Assembly: GCA_964527385.1 (NCBI GenBank)
Contig: CAZGPZ010000013.1
Coordinates: 1 to 21,745, forward strand
Origin: JANWHZ01 sp964527385
GTDB lineage: Bacteria > Patescibacteriota > Saccharimonadia > Saccharimonadales > UBA4665
Reading direction: 5' to 3'
DNA length: 21,745 nucleotides
The position numbers and the translations under genes are program-made. Below are positions 13,212 to 20,410 of this stretch, piece after piece (within the stretch, counting starts at the first letter, position 1; every line of letters starts with the position of its first letter). The notes under the pieces were generated by a model. That model searched no databases, was not told where the DNA came from, and saw nothing but the letters and a program-made list of their open reading frames with translations.

Positions 13212-14180
13212 CTATCCTCTATGGGTAGTTAACCACTGGCCAATGAATGATGCTATATCGTTTGACAGCTTGCGCCCCTCCTGGCGTGCATCTTTCTCGC
13301 GGAAGCGGCGCGCCACCTCAATCTGCATACTAAGGAGATTAGAAAGCTCCAGGGCGAAGAAACGCATTACCAAGGCCTGAGGATTATCCGCCATCAGCTT
13401 CTCGCCCGGAACGTAGGCAGCGCCGGGAACATATACATCGTAGCCAAGCGGTTGCATGTAGGATGCGAATTCTTTCTCCAAACCGAAACCATGAGTCGTT
13501 GCTCCATGGTTGGTCCCCAAGACCATCGACGCGTTGGGCATCGGAGCGAATTGGCTGCCAAAGCCGTGCAAATCAATATGCAGTATGGGTTGGTCCGGAC
13601 CATGGAGAGCAGCCAGCCGGCATGCTTCACGCAATGCTTCGCCTTCAAAGTGGGCATGAATTTGCGGGGTAATGCGCGAACGGTGGACACGTTCGTGCAC
13701 AAAGGACGGGTAGAGACCCACTGCAGCCATTGCGTCCAGCAAATCGACTGCAATATTGTACGTTGCGAAGTCACGGCCCTTCGCCCGTGAATTCTTAGGC
13801 AAATCATGGCCGCCCACATGCTTCATTGTGCCGTCGTGTGGAGTAGTGAGTATGACTGGTGTATTGCCACGCCGCACTTCTACTGTTTGGTGCAGCTCCT
13901 CGGGTGTGAGTTCGGCATAGCCGCTACTTTCACTCTGCTCCAGGATACGCAATACGTGGGCATGCAGAAAACGGAGCACCCTTGGGTCAACCTTATCAGG
14001 CTGCGGCCCGCCCAGAAGCTCGGCGTAGTCTTCCCTTAGTCCTTGGTCTACCAATGCACCCCGAATTGCCCTATCTAAAAGCGACGCCTTGTCGGAGACA
14101 GGCCATGCTGCAGTGGTACTAACCCCAGGTTCCGTGAGTTGCAGTGCAGCGGCAACACCCATGGTCGCCAGTGCTTGCAC
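13212..14180 (-). CDS. N-formylglutamate amidohydrolase-like protein
   Basis: This resembles the zinc-dependent N-formylglutamate amidohydrolase fold (related to peptidoglycan-active and carboxypeptidase-like hydrolases). Visible motifs, in order, are PVILTTPHDGT with a probable metal His, GRDFATYNIAVDLLDAM, FVHERVHRSR, and ILHIDLHGFGSQ with a second His. The protein is longer than usual: an Ala-rich helical N-terminal region of about 100 residues precedes the core. The GTG at 14180 is the first standard start, but the frame stays open and protein-like upstream to 14327 with no ATG, GTG or TTG. The true start may therefore be an ATT at 14321 or may have been lost. The substrate is unproven. 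Confidence 0.75.
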   Translation of the reverse strand: MQALATMGVAAALQLTEPGVSTTAAWPVSDKASLLDRAIRGALVDQGLREDYAELLGGPQPDKVDPRVLRFLHAHVLRILEQSESSGYAELTPEELHQTVEVRRGNTPVILTTPHDGTMKHVGGHDLPKNSRAKGRDFATYNIAVDLLDAMAAVGLYPSFVHERVHRSRITPQIHAHFEGEALREACRLAALHGPDQPILHIDLHGFGSQFAPMPNASMVLGTNHGATTHGFGLEKEFASYMQPLGYDVYVPGAAYVPGEKLMADNPQALVMRFFALELSNLLSMQIEVARRFREKDARQEGRKLSNDIASFIGQWLTTHRG

Positions 14181-14333
14181 GCGTGTAAGCTGCCGGGTGT
14201 TTTCGTCTAAATGATCAGCTCGGTTCGCAACTTCAATAATATGCCTCGCAGTTGCGAGAACTTCTTCGCCACCCGTCTGTCCCGGTATCTCTAAGTTGTT
14301 GAACGCAGTTCCTACTGAAATTGAATTTTAGAT

Positions 14334-14339
14334 ATTATA
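14334..14339 (-). promoter_or_regulatory. -10 box TATAAT
   Basis: Consensus box on the minus strand upstream of the extended amidohydrolase-like frame; it supports transcription beginning near 14325, well upstream of the GTG at 14180. Confidence 0.5.
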
Positions 14340-14349
14340 GCATTTTGAA

Positions 14350-14595
14350 CTAGGTACGTAAATTTGCGCGGACTATATCATGTATCTTCAATGCCCAAAG
14401 AATAGCGTGAGTAGCTGCACGCACCTTGAAGCGGGGCATTGGCATACTATACGAACCTAGCATTCCGCCTTGCCCGGTAGCACTACTGGCGGAGGCTTCA
14501 ATTATCGTGGCACTTGTTGTTTTTAATCGGGTTTGCCTTTTTCCGTTGACTTGCCACGAAGTTATCTGGTTCGATTCCAGTATAGACGTTTGCCA
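14350..14595 (-). other. Open antisense segment continuing from family F arm, possible gene fragment
   Basis: From the Trp codon at the core (14595) the minus frame stays open for 81 codons to TAG at 14350. It begins WQTSILESNQITSW and ends FKVRAATHAILWALKIHD..., which looks protein-like. There is no start codon at the beginning. It may be the remnant of a C-terminus, longer than in the other families. It fills most of the gap between two genes. Confidence 0.35.
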
Positions 14596-14625
14596 CTATA
14601 TGTTCTGTTAGGCGGAAATTTTTTG
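14558..14625 (+). repeat. Junction repeat 14, family F left arm plus weak right arm
   Basis: Positions 14558-14592 match 10284-10318 at 31 of 35 bases. The core is TTTGCCA, followed by CTGTTAGGCGGAAATTTTTTG, in which the CTGTTA of the right arm is kept but the hairpin is weak. The last residues (QKISA) of the membrane protein are encoded here. Confidence 0.6.
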
Positions 14626-15090
14626 TTTCGAATAATACAACCCTGCGCCATACGAAAACAGGGCAATCATGAAGGCAATTGCCATAGCAAACGAGTGCTT
14701 GTCTAGGCCGGTGTTAATAAACTCGATGCCGTTCAGCAATGCCAATATGATACCTAGCAGCCCGAAGCTTGCAGCAATAATCCATGTTTTATTACGTCCA
14801 GCTATGGCAAAGCCTAACGTCGCAACCCCGCCAATCACCAATAGCGTTGCAATACCTACATGTGTGGCAAGCGCTGGTCCGCCACCACCAGTAAGCGCCC
14901 AACTAAAACCATCCCAGGTACGGCTGACGTACGTTCCATCAGCAGTGCCAGGGTGCTTCGCTGGCAATGCAATAAAGAAGTCGAGTACCATGCCAACTAC
15001 ATACTGCACGATGAGGAAGCCGACCATGAGCTTGCCACGCATCTGCAACATTTTGATCGAGGCGAACTTTTGGGGAACCGTTTGTGCCAT
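14608..15090 (-). CDS. Small membrane protein, four predicted helices
   Basis: I do not recognise a family with confidence. A basic N-terminus (MAQTVPQKFASIKMLQMRGK) is followed by four hydrophobic helices at about residues 20-42, a glycine-rich outer loop (TWDGFSWALTGGGGPALATH), 79-103, 108-130 and 134-155. The arrangement resembles small four-helix integral membrane proteins of unknown role. The ATG at 15090 has AAGGAGT six bases upstream and a TATACT box further back. The C-terminus (KQKISA) ends in the junction right arm, as it does in the membrane protein near 1.4 kb (HKKISA). Confidence 0.75.
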   Translation of the reverse strand: MAQTVPQKFASIKMLQMRGKLMVGFLIVQYVVGMVLDFFIALPAKHPGTADGTYVSRTWDGFSWALTGGGGPALATHVGIATLLVIGGVATLGFAIAGRNKTWIIAASFGLLGIILALLNGIEFINTGLDKHSFAMAIAFMIALFSYGAGLYYSKQKISA

Positions 15091-15096
15091 AATGCT

Positions 15097-15122
15097 ACTC
15101 CTTATTATTACCTAACAGTATA
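15097..15122 (-). promoter_or_regulatory. Promoter and ribosome-binding site
   Basis: TATACT at 15117-15122 and AAGGAGT at 15097-15103, the latter six bases from the ATG at 15090. One of the few starts in the array with a clear Shine-Dalgarno sequence. Confidence 0.6.
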
Positions 15123-15154
15123 TCGCCGTCTGGAAAACTAAGTAGCTTTTTGCG

Positions 15155-15270
15155 ATTTGGAACCGGCAATAATTGACCGCATTTCCAGCCGAACACCTTT
15201 AAGATAGTCTCAATGCATGCCATCTAGGGGCGCCGTGAGCTTTTCGACCTATGTTATTCAGGGATCTCTT
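15155..15270 (+). repeat. Junction repeat 15, decayed family B; right end of array
   Basis: The left arm GATTTGGAACCGGC... matches other family B copies. The core has decayed to GGCGCCG (15229-15235). The minus frame reads APLDGMH, then a TGA where other copies have TGG (Trp), then YLKGV and EMRSIIAGSK. The right arm (CGACCTATGTTATTCAGGGATCTC) has lost its T-run. No further copy occurs to the right. Confidence 0.6.
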
Positions 15271-15306
15271 ATTGCGATTGAATTTGAATGCAGAAAACGG
15301 ACTTAT

Positions 15307-15726
15307 CTAAGCCCAGAAACCGTGCTCGCCAATAAACGGCACAACCATAGTCAACGTTAGCGGTGTCATGTCGTCACGAGGAGAGCTCAATGCGTCTTTG
15401 CTGAACCATTCGATCTCGGCTATTTCGGCTTGTGGTTTGGGGTCGCCAACCAAGGAACCAACATATATATGCTCTTCAATTATGCGACCGTCAGGTGTAT
15501 TGCCCGAGACGCTTCCGATATATTTTGCGTCGTTCGACGCTACTCCAAGTTCTTCTTCCAGTTCGCGCTTAAGCGCCTCGTCGCGGGTTTCGCCTGGGTC
15601 AATTTTGCCGCCCGGCAACACAAAATACGGCTTATTGCCGGCGCGTACGAACATGACTTCCTTGACTCCGTTTTGTTCCCTGAAAACAAGCAGGGCAGAC
15701 TTAGTAATTTTAACTTGGATGTCCAT
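15307..15726 (-). CDS. Nudix hydrolase (MutT-like)
   Basis: A 139-residue single-domain Nudix hydrolase. The complete box is at 40-62 (G-K-I-D-P-G-E, then RELEEELGV), preceded by PYFVLPGG. Substrate-side features are AEIEWFSKDAL and a short C-terminal helix. The MutT-like size suggests hydrolysis of a (deoxy)nucleoside triphosphate or similar, but this is not proven. The start is the ATG at 15726, with GCGAGG upstream, rather than an in-frame upstream ATG inside the neighbour. It begins 16 bases after the stop of the deoxynucleotide N-hydrolase homologue on the same strand, so the two are probably one operon for nucleotide-pool cleaning. Confidence 0.9.
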   Translation of the reverse strand: MDIQVKITKSALLVFREQNGVKEVMFVRAGNKPYFVLPGGKIDPGETRDEALKRELEEELGVASNDAKYIGSVSGNTPDGRIIEEHIYVGSLVGDPKPQAEIAEIEWFSKDALSSPRDDMTPLTLTMVVPFIGEHGFWA

Positions 15727-15742
15727 TTTGATACCTCGCTGG

Positions 15743-16195
15743 TTATACCACTTCGCTACGTTCAAGCACGCTGGTCTTGAAAAAGTGATCAACCGCACGC
15801 TTCACAGCAGCTACATCGCCATTGCTGTAACGAACAATATTGTTCTCGTAATACAGCGATCCCTCGATCATGGCTGACAGGGAACGCTCGGCATTTTGTT
15901 GAAATAAACACAGTGCCGGGATCTTTAGCGCCTCTGCGTAACCGAGTTCATAGCCGACACCGAGGCTCGGAGTTGTTACCTCAGCCACGATTGCGTCAGC
16001 TTCACGTATCCACCGTAAATCTTGCTGGAAAATTTGGCGCTCAGTAAGGCGACGCTCCTGCTTGTGCACGTTGGGATTCGCGACGTGTTCAGAGAGTACT
16101 TTGCCGTGCCCACGAAGAATAGAAAGCAGTTCGGCGTACCATTCGGCATCCTGTCGGCCGCCACGTATAGAACCAGCAAAGTAGATTTTGATCAT
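15743..16195 (-). CDS. 2'-deoxynucleoside 5'-phosphate N-hydrolase (DNPH1/Rcl-like)
   Basis: A 150-residue member of the nucleoside 2-deoxyribosyltransferase superfamily, closest by motif to DNPH1 (Rcl), which splits the N-glycosidic bond of deoxynucleoside monophosphates. The phosphate/nucleotide loop is FAGSIRGGRQD (6-16). LSEHVANPN, QQDLRWIREADAIVAEVT and PSLGVGYELGYAEA follow the DNPH1 pattern closely. The expected catalytic Glu is Glu83 in GYELG and a conserved Asp is Asp59 in QQDL. LSAMIEGS near the end also matches. The start is fixed by TAAGAT six bases upstream. It heads an operon with the Nudix gene. Confidence 0.9.
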   Translation of the reverse strand: MIKIYFAGSIRGGRQDAEWYAELLSILRGHGKVLSEHVANPNVHKQERRLTERQIFQQDLRWIREADAIVAEVTTPSLGVGYELGYAEALKIPALCLFQQNAERSLSAMIEGSLYYENNIVRYSNGDVAAVKRAVDHFFKTSVLERSEVV

Positions 16196-16201
16196 AGGTT
16201 A

Positions 16202-16207
16202 ATCTTA
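16202..16207 (-). promoter_or_regulatory. -10 box TAAGAT
   Basis: TANNNT box six bases before the ATG at 16195. Confidence 0.5.
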
Positions 16208-16353
16208 ATACCTGGGCACAGTACCAACAACCTTTTCTTAACCGCCCGCCAACTTTTCAGTACTTTTAATTCTTGTCGCCTGGATCTTTTTGTAGTTTCT
16301 TGGCGCCAACGAATTTCTCTTGTAGGATGGTTCAGAACAAGTCCGGTCCTTGC

Positions 16354-16359
16354 TATACT
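16354..16359 (+). promoter_or_regulatory. -10 box TATACT
   Basis: Six bases before the ATG at 16366; outside the module array, so this layout is not limited to the array. Confidence 0.65.
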
Positions 16360-16365
16360 ACAGTC

Positions 16366-17439
16366 ATGATCAAGCCACAAAAGTTGAAGCCGGGCGACAA
16401 GGTTGCGATCGTCAGCTTGTCTAAAGGTATATTGGGCGAGCCTTTTGCTGCCCACGAGGAAGTACTTGGCGAAAAGAGACTTGCCGAGTTTGGATTGATT
16501 CCAGAGTACATGCCAAATGCGCGCAAAGGGCTCGATTACTTGAAGGATCACCCGGAGGCTAGAGCGGCAGACTTGAAACAAGCATTCGCTGATCAGTCTA
16601 TCCGAGGAGTTATCTGTGTTATCGGAGGGGCTGATACGATCAGGACTATTCCGTTCTTGCTCGACGATCCTGAATTTATCGCAAGCGTGAAAAGTAACCC
16701 CAAAGTGTTTTTGGGATTTTCTGATACCACCAACAATCACTTGATGTTTTACAAACTTGGACTGCAGACCTATTACGGCCAAGCGTTCCTGACAGATTTT
16801 GCCGAGCTCGCCGGCGAAATGCTCCCGTACACTCGGGAATGGTCGAGGGAATTGCTACAACCCCACGCCACAAAAGAAATCGAATCAAGCCCTATATGGT
16901 ACGATGAACGGCGTGATTTCAGTGCATCGCAAATAGGCATTCCGTGCGTGAGCCACCCAGAGGCACGGGGTTTTGAAGTATTGCGCGGCCACGGTGAATG
17001 CGAGGGTAGGCTGCTCGGCGGGTGCATCGAAAGTTTGTACGAAATGCTGGTTGGAGGCCGCTTCCCGGGGCAGGTCGAGATTACGCAAAAGTACGGCTTG
17101 TTCCCGTCGGCCGCTGAGTGGCAGGACAAAATCCTGTTTGTCGAAACGAGCGAGGAACGACCAGAACCTAGTAAATTCAAGCAAATTGTGGCTATCCTAG
17201 AAAATGCTGGCGTGTTCGCTAACGTAAGCGCCATATTGGTTGGCAAGCCGCAAGATGAGCAATTCTATGAAGAATACAAGCAAATCTTGCTGGAAGCTAC
17301 CGCCAGTTATGACCTCCCGATCGTCTATAACTTGAACTTTGGCCACGCCGCCCCGCGTTGTATCCTGCCGTACGGCGGGAATGTCAAAATAGATTTTGGC
17401 CAAGCCAGGGTTTTCCTGGAAGAACCTTTGGTCGCTTAA
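16366..17439 (+). CDS. S66 peptidase (LD-carboxypeptidase / MccF-like)
   Basis: A 357-residue serine peptidase of family S66. Known members are LD-carboxypeptidases of murein recycling and MccF-type enzymes that inactivate microcin C. The Ser-Glu-His set is visible: nucleophile Ser119 in FLGFSDTT, Glu260 in ILFVETSEE and His327 in NFGHAAP. The N-terminal domain begins LKPGDKVAIVSLS and has ICVIGGADTIRTI before the nucleophile. There is no signal peptide, so it is cytosolic. The length and the GFSDTTNN sequence favour the MccF-like branch, but this cannot be settled by eye. TATACT six bases upstream sets the start. Confidence 0.92.
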   Translation: MIKPQKLKPGDKVAIVSLSKGILGEPFAAHEEVLGEKRLAEFGLIPEYMPNARKGLDYLKDHPEARAADLKQAFADQSIRGVICVIGGADTIRTIPFLLDDPEFIASVKSNPKVFLGFSDTTNNHLMFYKLGLQTYYGQAFLTDFAELAGEMLPYTREWSRELLQPHATKEIESSPIWYDERRDFSASQIGIPCVSHPEARGFEVLRGHGECEGRLLGGCIESLYEMLVGGRFPGQVEITQKYGLFPSAAEWQDKILFVETSEERPEPSKFKQIVAILENAGVFANVSAILVGKPQDEQFYEEYKQILLEATASYDLPIVYNLNFGHAAPRCILPYGGNVKIDFGQARVFLEEPLVA

Positions 17440-17512
17440 CGATATCTTTAGCCGGGTGGACCGGCAATCAACATTCTAGCTCCTGGCAGCCATTGGGTGT
17501 TTATTTTTGTAG

Positions 17513-17518
17513 TACTAT
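17513..17518 (+). promoter_or_regulatory. -10 box TACTAT
   Basis: Seven bases before the ATG at 17526; predicted (near-)leaderless start of the ABC operon. Confidence 0.45.
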
Positions 17519-17525
17519 TAAAGAA

Positions 17526-18455
17526 ATGGCACAGGCAATGCAGCCGGTCGTAGATATCCAGTCGTTCTCGATGCAATTCGGCGAGAAGCGTGTCATCAAC
17601 GACTTATCCTTTAGCGTCAACCAAGGCGAGGTATTCGGCTTTCTCGGGGCTAACGGAGCAGGGAAAACGACTACGATCCGGGCATTACTGGCACTTATGG
17701 AGCCTACCGGCGGCACGCTGCTGATCGAGGGCAAGCCGTACGACCCCACTCGCTCGGCTCTTGTTGGCTATTTGCCAGAAGAGCGTGGCCTGTACCGCAA
17801 CGAACCCATCCTGGAAACGATGACTTACTTCGGTATTCTGCACGGCCTGCACAAATCTGAGGCCAAAAAGCGGGCAGAGGACTACCTCGACCGAGTGGGG
17901 CTGGCGGACAAAGCCTACGAACGCCTCGTGCGGTTGTCGGGCGGCCAACAGCAAAAAGTCCAACTAGGAGTCACCATCTTGCACGACCCGACGCTCATGA
18001 TCCTCGACGAGCCGACCGAAGCGCTTGACCCGGTGAACCGTTCGCTCCTGATGAACATCATCGCCGAACGCCGCGCCAAAGGAGCGACTGTCATGCTCGT
18101 GACCCACCGCATGGAAGAAGTGGAACAGCTATGCGACCGTATATTGTTCCTCAAGGACGGCGGCAGTGCGCTTTATGGTGCAGTCGATGACGTCAAACGC
18201 CAATTCGGCGGCCAAGTCATTGTCATCGAGTACAGCGGGAAACTGTCGGATAACCCATCAGCCTATGAAATTAGGGACCGGCAGCCACATTATGCAGAGC
18301 TGGTTTGGGGAAAGACCGGCTCGCCAAATGACGTTTTCCACGCGCTCGCCAAGCAGCGTGATCTACGAATTAGCCGGTTTGAAGTCCGCCAGCCATCACT
18401 CAACGATATTTTCCTGGAATTATACAAGCAGCCGGCAGGAGCCAACCATGGCTAA
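17526..18455 (+). CDS. ABC transporter ATP-binding protein (NatA-like)
   Basis: A 309-residue cytosolic ATPase of an ABC-2 type exporter. Walker A GANGAGKTT is at 41-49, the Q-loop region at GYLPEERGLY, signature LSGGQQQ at 137-143, Walker B LMILDE at 157-162, D-loop EALDP and H-loop His194 in VTHRM. The C-terminal extension after residue 215 (VIVIEYSGKL ... SLNDIFLELYKQ) is the domain found in NatA/YhaQ-like exporters. Its last eight bases overlap the permease start. The exported substrate is unknown; family members export sodium, antibiotics or peptides. Confidence 0.94.
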   Translation: MAQAMQPVVDIQSFSMQFGEKRVINDLSFSVNQGEVFGFLGANGAGKTTTIRALLALMEPTGGTLLIEGKPYDPTRSALVGYLPEERGLYRNEPILETMTYFGILHGLHKSEAKKRAEDYLDRVGLADKAYERLVRLSGGQQQKVQLGVTILHDPTLMILDEPTEALDPVNRSLLMNIIAERRAKGATVMLVTHRMEEVEQLCDRILFLKDGGSALYGAVDDVKRQFGGQVIVIEYSGKLSDNPSAYEIRDRQPHYAELVWGKTGSPNDVFHALAKQRDLRISRFEVRQPSLNDIFLELYKQPAGANHG

Positions 18456-19689
18456 GATAAGCGACGTTATCAGCTTCGAACTTCTGCGCACGGTCCGCAA
18501 ACGAACGTTCTGGTTCGCCACGCTGGCTCCGCTGGTTATCATTATTGTCGTCTATGGCATCAGCTACATTTCGAACCGCAACGCAGCACAGTCGGCGCAG
18601 CAGGCGGCGCAAACCATCACACAGAAATCAAAAGTTGGCTTACGTGATGATTCGGGAATTATCACCGCCAGGCAACTGGCAACACTTCACGTCACACAGG
18701 AACCAAGCAAGGATAGCGGCATAGCCGCCGTTAAATCCGGGGCGTTGGATGCATTCATCTATTATCCAAAAGACGTCACGCAAAACGGCGCGTCAGTCTA
18801 TTCCCAATACAAGGGCATCAGCTTCTCGCAGCCGTACGACACAGCCGCATCGCAATTGCTTAAAAGCGCGGCGCTGGCTACGGTCAAAAGTACTATTCAT
18901 AACGGGCAAGTTGCCAGCATCCTGCAAAAAGATCCATCTATTTCGAACGTGACATACAAAAACGGGCAAGAGACCGCAGGGATAGCCGACATCATTTGGC
19001 CTGGCGTGATCGCGCTGACATTCCTGATGCTCGTCGTGCTTTTATCCTACGTAGCACTATCGACCACGACCGAAGAAAAAGAAAACCGCGCGGCTGAAAT
19101 GCTTCTCACCACCATCCGGGCACGCACCCTGATCCTCGGGAAAATAACAACCGTTTTGATACTCGGGATCATTCAATTGTTGACGATAGTCGTGCCGGTA
19201 ATAGTTGGTTACATTATCTTCAGGAACCACATATCTCTGCCGGCAAACCTGTCACTGGGCCAGATACCGTTTAATGTTGAAGCTGTTATTTTGGGCGTGC
19301 TTTTCGCATTTGGCGGTTTCGTGCTCTTTACCGCGGTCCTGGTCAGCTTTGGCTGCCTGTTCCCGAACGCCACGGAGGCTAACCGGTTCTTGGGCGTCGC
19401 TATACTCTGGGCGTTCATTCCGATATACACGCTCACGTATATCATAAGTTCGCCAGATGCTTTCGTCGTGAAAGTCTTCGCCTATTTCCCATTGACAGCC
19501 CCGACTACGAACTTGATCAAAAATGCCGTGGGCGCACTGACTATCGGCGGAGCAATCCTTCCATTAATCATCGTCTATGCTTCAGCGGCGCTGGCCATCG
19601 CATTCGGTGTCAACGCCTTCCGGTACAGCGCCATGGAATACGGCAGACGCGTCAGTGTCAAAGAAATCCTCCGCAAGATCGCTCAGTAA
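18448..19689 (+). CDS. ABC-2 type transporter permease (NatB-like)
   Basis: A 413-residue membrane partner of the preceding ATPase. The first helix is at about 23-43, followed by an extracytoplasmic domain of about 140 residues (KVGLRDDSGII ... DIIWPG). Then come a cytoplasmic TTTEEKENRAAEMLLTT coupling motif, typical of the NatB/YhaP group, and five more hydrophobic segments to about residue 390. A frame open further upstream inside the ATPase gene is not real. The ATG at 18448 has AGGAG six bases upstream and overlaps the ATPase stop, so the two are translationally coupled. Confidence 0.92.
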   Translation: MAKISDVISFELLRTVRKRTFWFATLAPLVIIIVVYGISYISNRNAAQSAQQAAQTITQKSKVGLRDDSGIITARQLATLHVTQEPSKDSGIAAVKSGALDAFIYYPKDVTQNGASVYSQYKGISFSQPYDTAASQLLKSAALATVKSTIHNGQVASILQKDPSISNVTYKNGQETAGIADIIWPGVIALTFLMLVVLLSYVALSTTTEEKENRAAEMLLTTIRARTLILGKITTVLILGIIQLLTIVVPVIVGYIIFRNHISLPANLSLGQIPFNVEAVILGVLFAFGGFVLFTAVLVSFGCLFPNATEANRFLGVAILWAFIPIYTLTYIISSPDAFVVKVFAYFPLTAPTTNLIKNAVGALTIGGAILPLIIVYASAALAIAFGVNAFRYSAMEYGRRVSVKEILRKIAQ

Positions 19690-19711
19690 CTCCACGTTAT
19701 ACTTCGCGCGA

Positions 19712-20341
19712 CTAAATGAGAGGCGCTCCTTCGAGCTCCTTGTGCCGGGCAACCCTACGAACACGCTTGCGCCAGAAACTGACCGACACCAGGAATGCAA
19801 CAATAACTACCAACCACGTCGCTGAATAAGAAACCGTTAATAGGTTATACGTTTGCAGGGCGACGAGGATGAGTACCAACTTTGCCACAAGCAAGTAATA
19901 GCTCGGGAGCGACTCCGAATACGGATCGTTCATGGTCTTCCGATAGGTAGGTATGAACGAGATAGTTTCTGCTAGCGTCAACACAACAAGGGACGGCAAG
20001 GGATAGCTGTAGAACAGAATGTACACAACCACGCCGGCCAACGTTATCGCCAGGCAAATTTTATCCATGAAAATAATATCTTTGGTACCAAACCGAAAAC
20101 AATAAAATAGTATAATCGCATCCACTATCACGCCGATCATGGTCGGGATCGCGCCGACGCCAGCCCCACCATTTAGTTGGATATACGCGACGATAGCGGT
20201 GATAACAACAGTGCTAATCCAATTGTAGACGTGAGGTTTGTTCTTGCCACGGAACATGTCGATAAGGTACGGTACATACGCAACAAGCGAAATACCGACA
20301 GCAATGGCTGAAGCAGCAACCTTGATAGCGTGAGGAAACAT
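19712..20341 (-). CDS. PQ-loop (SWEET-like) membrane protein
   Basis: A 209-residue protein with about seven hydrophobic segments and two related PQ-loop-like motifs: YVPYLIDMFRGKNKPHVYNW near residues 24-43, and FIPTYRKTMNDPYSESLPSYY in the second half. Each follows the P-x-x-x-x-x-x-K/R pattern. Such proteins carry sugars, amino acids or other small molecules across membranes, or act as receptors; the cargo is unknown. The C-terminus is basic and cytosolic. It is convergent with the permease. TATGCT seven bases before the ATG supports the start. Confidence 0.82.
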   Translation of the reverse strand: MFPHAIKVAASAIAVGISLVAYVPYLIDMFRGKNKPHVYNWISTVVITAIVAYIQLNGGAGVGAIPTMIGVIVDAIILFYCFRFGTKDIIFMDKICLAITLAGVVVYILFYSYPLPSLVVLTLAETISFIPTYRKTMNDPYSESLPSYYLLVAKLVLILVALQTYNLLTVSYSATWLVVIVAFLVSVSFWRKRVRRVARHKELEGAPLI

Positions 20342-20348
20342 ATCTTAA

Positions 20349-20354
20349 AGCATA
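20349..20354 (-). promoter_or_regulatory. -10 box TATGCT
   Basis: Seven bases before the ATG at 20341 on the minus strand. Confidence 0.45.
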
Positions 20355-20398
20355 ACACCAAGGACCGCCACAATTGCCATTTTGATGGGCATATTTGC

Positions 20399-20404
20399 TA
20401 TGAT
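20399..20404 (+). promoter_or_regulatory. -10 box TATGAT
   Basis: Six bases before the GTG at 20411; this spacing selects a GTG start over upstream ATG codons. Confidence 0.6.
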
Positions 20405-20410
20405 TGGCAT

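Noticed and set aside
14426..14611. Plus-strand open frame of 61 codons
   Set aside because: No promoter at the usual spacing and no recognisable features; the opposite strand is at least as protein-like.
1401..15235. The GAGCCA core followed by a terminator could be repeated tRNA 3' ends (CCA plus terminator)
   Set aside because: The bases before CCA vary in a way that does not fit an acceptor stem, and there is no TTCRA T-loop at the right distance. Several families have unrelated sequence there.
1272..15270. CRISPR-like spaced repeats
   Set aside because: The repeat units are long, diverged and spaced by whole genes of 0.2 to 1.9 kb, with no regular spacers and no cas genes.
16192..16782. 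Minus-strand open frame of 196 codons opposite the S66 peptidase
   Set aside because: It is antisense to a well-recognised enzyme with all catalytic motifs and has no promoter or family resemblance.
18166..18447. In-frame upstream extension of the ABC permease
   Set aside because: It overlaps the ATPase gene for its whole length. The ATG at 18448 has a strong Shine-Dalgarno sequence and overlaps the ATPase stop in the usual operon manner.
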